This document shows, in pieces, positions 61,970 through 64,000 of a stretch of DNA of 64,000 bases. How positions within the stretch are numbered: the first letter of the stretch is position 1; each line of letters starts with the position of its first letter. The translations under genes were made by a program, and so were the position numbers. This stretch comes from Mycobacterium haemophilum DSM 44634 (lineage in GTDB: Bacteria; Actinomycetota; Actinomycetes; Mycobacteriales; Mycobacteriaceae). The stretch spans positions 496,001 to 560,000 of the forward strand of contig NZ_CP011883.2 in assembly GCF_000340435.2 (NCBI RefSeq), written 5' to 3'. The notes under the pieces were generated by a model. That model was not told the origin of the DNA, ran no database searches, and worked only from the letters and a program-made list of their open reading frames with translations.

Positions 61970-62428
61970 CTACGGCCAGTTCCACACCGACATGTCTCCG
62001 GGTGGGTATTGGTTGCAAACCTCGGTGGCTTTGGCGACAACGCCCTTGTTGTGGAAGAAGATCTTCGCCCAGTTTCCCCAATGTGTGGCCATTTGCTCGT
62101 AGTAGACGTTCGTGGCGGTGTCCTCGGAGTACTGCCTGCGGTCGGCGGGGCTCAAGGAATAGAACCAATGGATACGGTTGATCGCGGCCTGCTGGATGTC
62201 AGCCGGCCTGTTGTGCATATCGATCATGTATCGCTGGTAGTAGATCGGGCTGGTATCCCTGGCGGCCGCCAAATACTGCTCTGCATCGCAGCTGGTGGCG
62301 ATCTGCCTGCGGGGGATCGGAAAGTCCTCCGTGGAATCAGCCACGGCGGTCTTCGGGAAGGTCGCAGTGGTGATACCGAGAGCGAGAAAAACAGCGCCTG
62401 CACGCAGGCCGGTGCTCAGCCGAGACAT
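61970..62428 (-). CDS. Rv0455c homologue, secreted protein linked to siderophore export
   Basis: A 152-residue protein with a signal peptide (AGAVFLALGITTATFPKTAV, cleaved near AVADS). The mature protein is rich in Tyr and Trp (IYYQRYMIDMHNRP; RIHWFYSLSPADRRQYSED) and has two Cys (SCDAEQ and EVCNQ) that can form one disulfide. Rv0455c is reported as needed for mycobactin and carboxymycobactin secretion in M. tuberculosis. The neighbouring mmpS4-mmpL4 genes fit the same role here. Confidence 0.88.
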   Translation of the reverse strand: MSRLSTGLRAGAVFLALGITTATFPKTAVADSTEDFPIPRRQIATSCDAEQYLAAARDTSPIYYQRYMIDMHNRPADIQQAAINRIHWFYSLSPADRRQYSEDTATNVYYEQMATHWGNWAKIFFHNKGVVAKATEVCNQYPPGDMSVWNWP

Positions 62429-62494
62429 GGTGATTACCGTAACACTTTCGGGGCCTCGAAGAGTGCCCTGTTGCCAGATTAGTAGCCTGTCTCA

Positions 62495-63421
62495 CTAGCC
62501 ATCGCCATCAGGAACGATGACGTGTGAGGGGTCCGGCCGTAGCTCGGGTGGGGCCTGGCTGTAATCGCCGAACGGGCCGTCACGGCGTGCGACCGCGGCC
62601 CGCACCCCCTGGGTTTGCGCGGTGCGGATGAAGTCGAGCGCGTCGGGGGTGTTGCGCATCAGGCCGTCCAGTATGCCGCCCAGCATCTGGGTCGACGCCA
62701 GACCCATGTTCTCGTAGGCCTGGTTCACGATCAGCTTCTGCGCCTGCAACTGCGACAATGGGATTCGTGCCAGCTCGGCGGCGATCTCGGCGACGCGAGC
62801 TTCGAGGCGTTCGAACGGCACCGATTCGTTGATCAGCTCGACGTCGGCGGCCTGGACGCCGGTCAACGGTCGGCCCGTCAGCGAGTGCCACTTGACCTTG
62901 GCAAGGCTGAGCCGGTATAGCCACATGCCGGTCAGATAGGTCCCCCACATCCGGCTATACGGGGTCCCGATCACTGCGTCGTTGCTGGCGATGACGATGT
63001 CGGCGCACAGCGCGTAGTCGCTGGCCCCGCCGACGCACCAGCCGTGCACCTGCGCGATCACCGGCTTCGAGGCCCGCCAGATGGCCATGAACTTCTGCGT
63101 CGGCCCAGTCTCGCGACCGGTAACCATCGCGAAATCCTTGCCCGGATCCCACTGCCCGTCGGTCATCATGGCATCGCCCCACTGCTGGAATCCGCCGCCG
63201 AAGTCATAGCCGCCGGAAAAGGCCCGGCCGGCGCCGCGCAACACGATGACTTTGATGTGTTGGTCCCGCTCGGCCAGCCCGACGGCGGCCTCAATCTCGT
63301 CGGGCATAGGCGGGACGATGGTATTGAGGTGCTCCGGACGGTTCAACGTGATGGTGGCGACCGGACCGGTGGTCGTATACAGCAGGGTCTCGAAATTGGC
63401 CCCGGATTCGGCTTTAGTCAT
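62495..63421 (-). CDS. echA2: Enoyl-CoA hydratase/isomerase family protein EchA2
   Basis: A 308-residue crotonase. VATITLNRPEHLNTIVPPMP, the oxyanion-hole segment VLRGAGRAFSGGYDFGGGFQ, and PVIAQVHGWCVGGASDYALC are clear. The catalytic Glu positions of classical hydratases are not obvious (Asp in GGASDYA), so a different crotonase reaction is possible. The ATG at 63421 (MTKAESGANF) is used. Named by synteny with Rv0456c. Confidence 0.88.
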   Translation of the reverse strand: MTKAESGANFETLLYTTTGPVATITLNRPEHLNTIVPPMPDEIEAAVGLAERDQHIKVIVLRGAGRAFSGGYDFGGGFQQWGDAMMTDGQWDPGKDFAMVTGRETGPTQKFMAIWRASKPVIAQVHGWCVGGASDYALCADIVIASNDAVIGTPYSRMWGTYLTGMWLYRLSLAKVKWHSLTGRPLTGVQAADVELINESVPFERLEARVAEIAAELARIPLSQLQAQKLIVNQAYENMGLASTQMLGGILDGLMRNTPDALDFIRTAQTQGVRAAVARRDGPFGDYSQAPPELRPDPSHVIVPDGDG

Positions 63422-63507
63422 AGCAGCAGCGAAGTCACTTCTGGCTTGCTGGTCAAGCACTTAGTGGGCCAATGGGTTTCAACCCAGGCCTGACGTTCGA
63501 GTGATGA

Positions 63508-63939
63508 TCACGCGTATCCGCAGCCAGGATCGTGGGCGTCCCTGGACAGCGGGCTGCCTGCTGGGTTGATGTACACGATCTGCATGAGCACCGGAGTGGG
63601 TCCCAGGTTGCGACCGATGTGAGCATGGTCGGGGCCGCTGGGTTCGGTGATCGCATCGCCTGGACCATAGATACCGTCGATACTGCAGTCGGCGAGGTTA
63701 TGGGTGAGCGTGCCCTGTCTGATGACGCCGAAGAGGTTGCCGTCGTGCCAATGCCAGCCGGTGCTGCCGCCGGGGGCGATCGTGATCTCACGCAGGACAC
63801 GGTCCTGGCCATTGAGCGTGGTCTGCGACAACACCACAGCGCTCACCCCTTGGCCAGGTGTCGCGGACGCGATAGGCGGGAACGCCGCCGCCGACAGAGT
63901 CGCGATCGCCGCAAGGGCCAGTCGAGACAGGATGTTCAT
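63508..63939 (-). CDS. Secreted cupin-domain protein
   Basis: A 143-residue protein with a signal peptide (ILSRLALAAIATLSAAAFPP, cleavage near ASA-TPG) and a cupin fold in the mature part: ITIAPGGSTGWHWHDGNLFG (two His ligands), YGPGDAITEPSGPDHAHIGR and LMQIVYINPAG. The C-terminal Cys in DPGCGYA and the Cys in LADCSIDG may pair. Substrate unknown. The start is ATG at 63939; a longer start is less signal-peptide-like. Confidence 0.75.
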   Translation of the reverse strand: MNILSRLALAAIATLSAAAFPPIASATPGQGVSAVVLSQTTLNGQDRVLREITIAPGGSTGWHWHDGNLFGVIRQGTLTHNLADCSIDGIYGPGDAITEPSGPDHAHIGRNLGPTPVLMQIVYINPAGSPLSRDAHDPGCGYA

Positions 63940-64000
63940 AGTCGGCCACTCTTTCACACGCCTGCGTGCCCAACGTGCTGGCCGTTAGCCACCCAGCATG

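Overview
The window is high-GC, gene-dense mycobacterial chromosome. The gene order lpqM / thiC-thiD / ctpH / xthA / def / sodC / pssA-psd-moeA / groEL2 / PPE10 / rskA-sigK / mmpS4-mmpL4 / Rv0455c / echA2 follows the Mycobacterium tuberculosis segment Rv0419-Rv0456c, as I recall that map. The proteins are close to, but clearly not identical with, M. tuberculosis. Several blocks are inserted or decayed relative to it, so I read this as another slow-growing Mycobacterium of the tuberculosis-marinum-kansasii part of the genus. No species call is made. All cross-genome comparisons are from memory.

Layout. 1-18.2 kb is core: a cut lpqM; a thiamine-pyrimidine operon (thiC-thiD-hydrolase) behind a TPP riboswitch; a nitroreductase; the giant P-type ATPase CtpH flanked by two small membrane proteins; DNA repair (xthA); an acetyltransferase and def; a short tandem repeat; then virR-like, sodC and a GCS2-type ligase. 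At 18.4-22.3 kb the Lon-N-terminal gene (Rv0434 homologue) is cut short, and a methyltransferase plus a complete FecBCD-type ABC importer sit between it and the AAA ATPase gene (Rv0435c homologue). 22.3-28.4 kb is the phospholipid operon (moeA-psd-pssA-ATPase). 28.4-32.3 kb adds a lipase, and a divergent XRE-cupin regulator / BenE transporter pair with twin operators. 32.4-34.3 kb is groEL2 behind two CIRCE elements.

35-45.7 kb mixes core genes with decay. PPE10-like is intact and an amidohydrolase is a pseudogene. The RskA anti-sigma factor has a visible one-base frameshift, while sigK is intact. The genes that lie upstream of sigK in M. tuberculosis (Rv0446c, ufaA1, Rv0448c, Rv0449c) are all remnants. 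One is split by an IS110-family element whose left non-coding end may encode a bridge RNA.

45.6-53.4 kb is an accessory island: a PPE-PPW gene, a small secreted peptide, two paralogous proteins that carry a PPE domain followed by a PE domain in one chain, a dead ISL3-type transposase, and an alkane hydroxylase operon (alkB-rubA-rubB-tetR) behind a 36-bp perfect palindrome. 53.4-62.4 kb carries two divergent mmpS-mmpL pairs around a TetR regulator, followed by an Rv0455c homologue. In M. tuberculosis these families act in siderophore export. The window ends with echA2 and a secreted cupin.

The most unusual items are the PPE-PE single-chain fusions with a shared upstream element, the RskA frameshift together with collapse of the neighbouring SigK-controlled genes, and the IS110 element with its structured left end.
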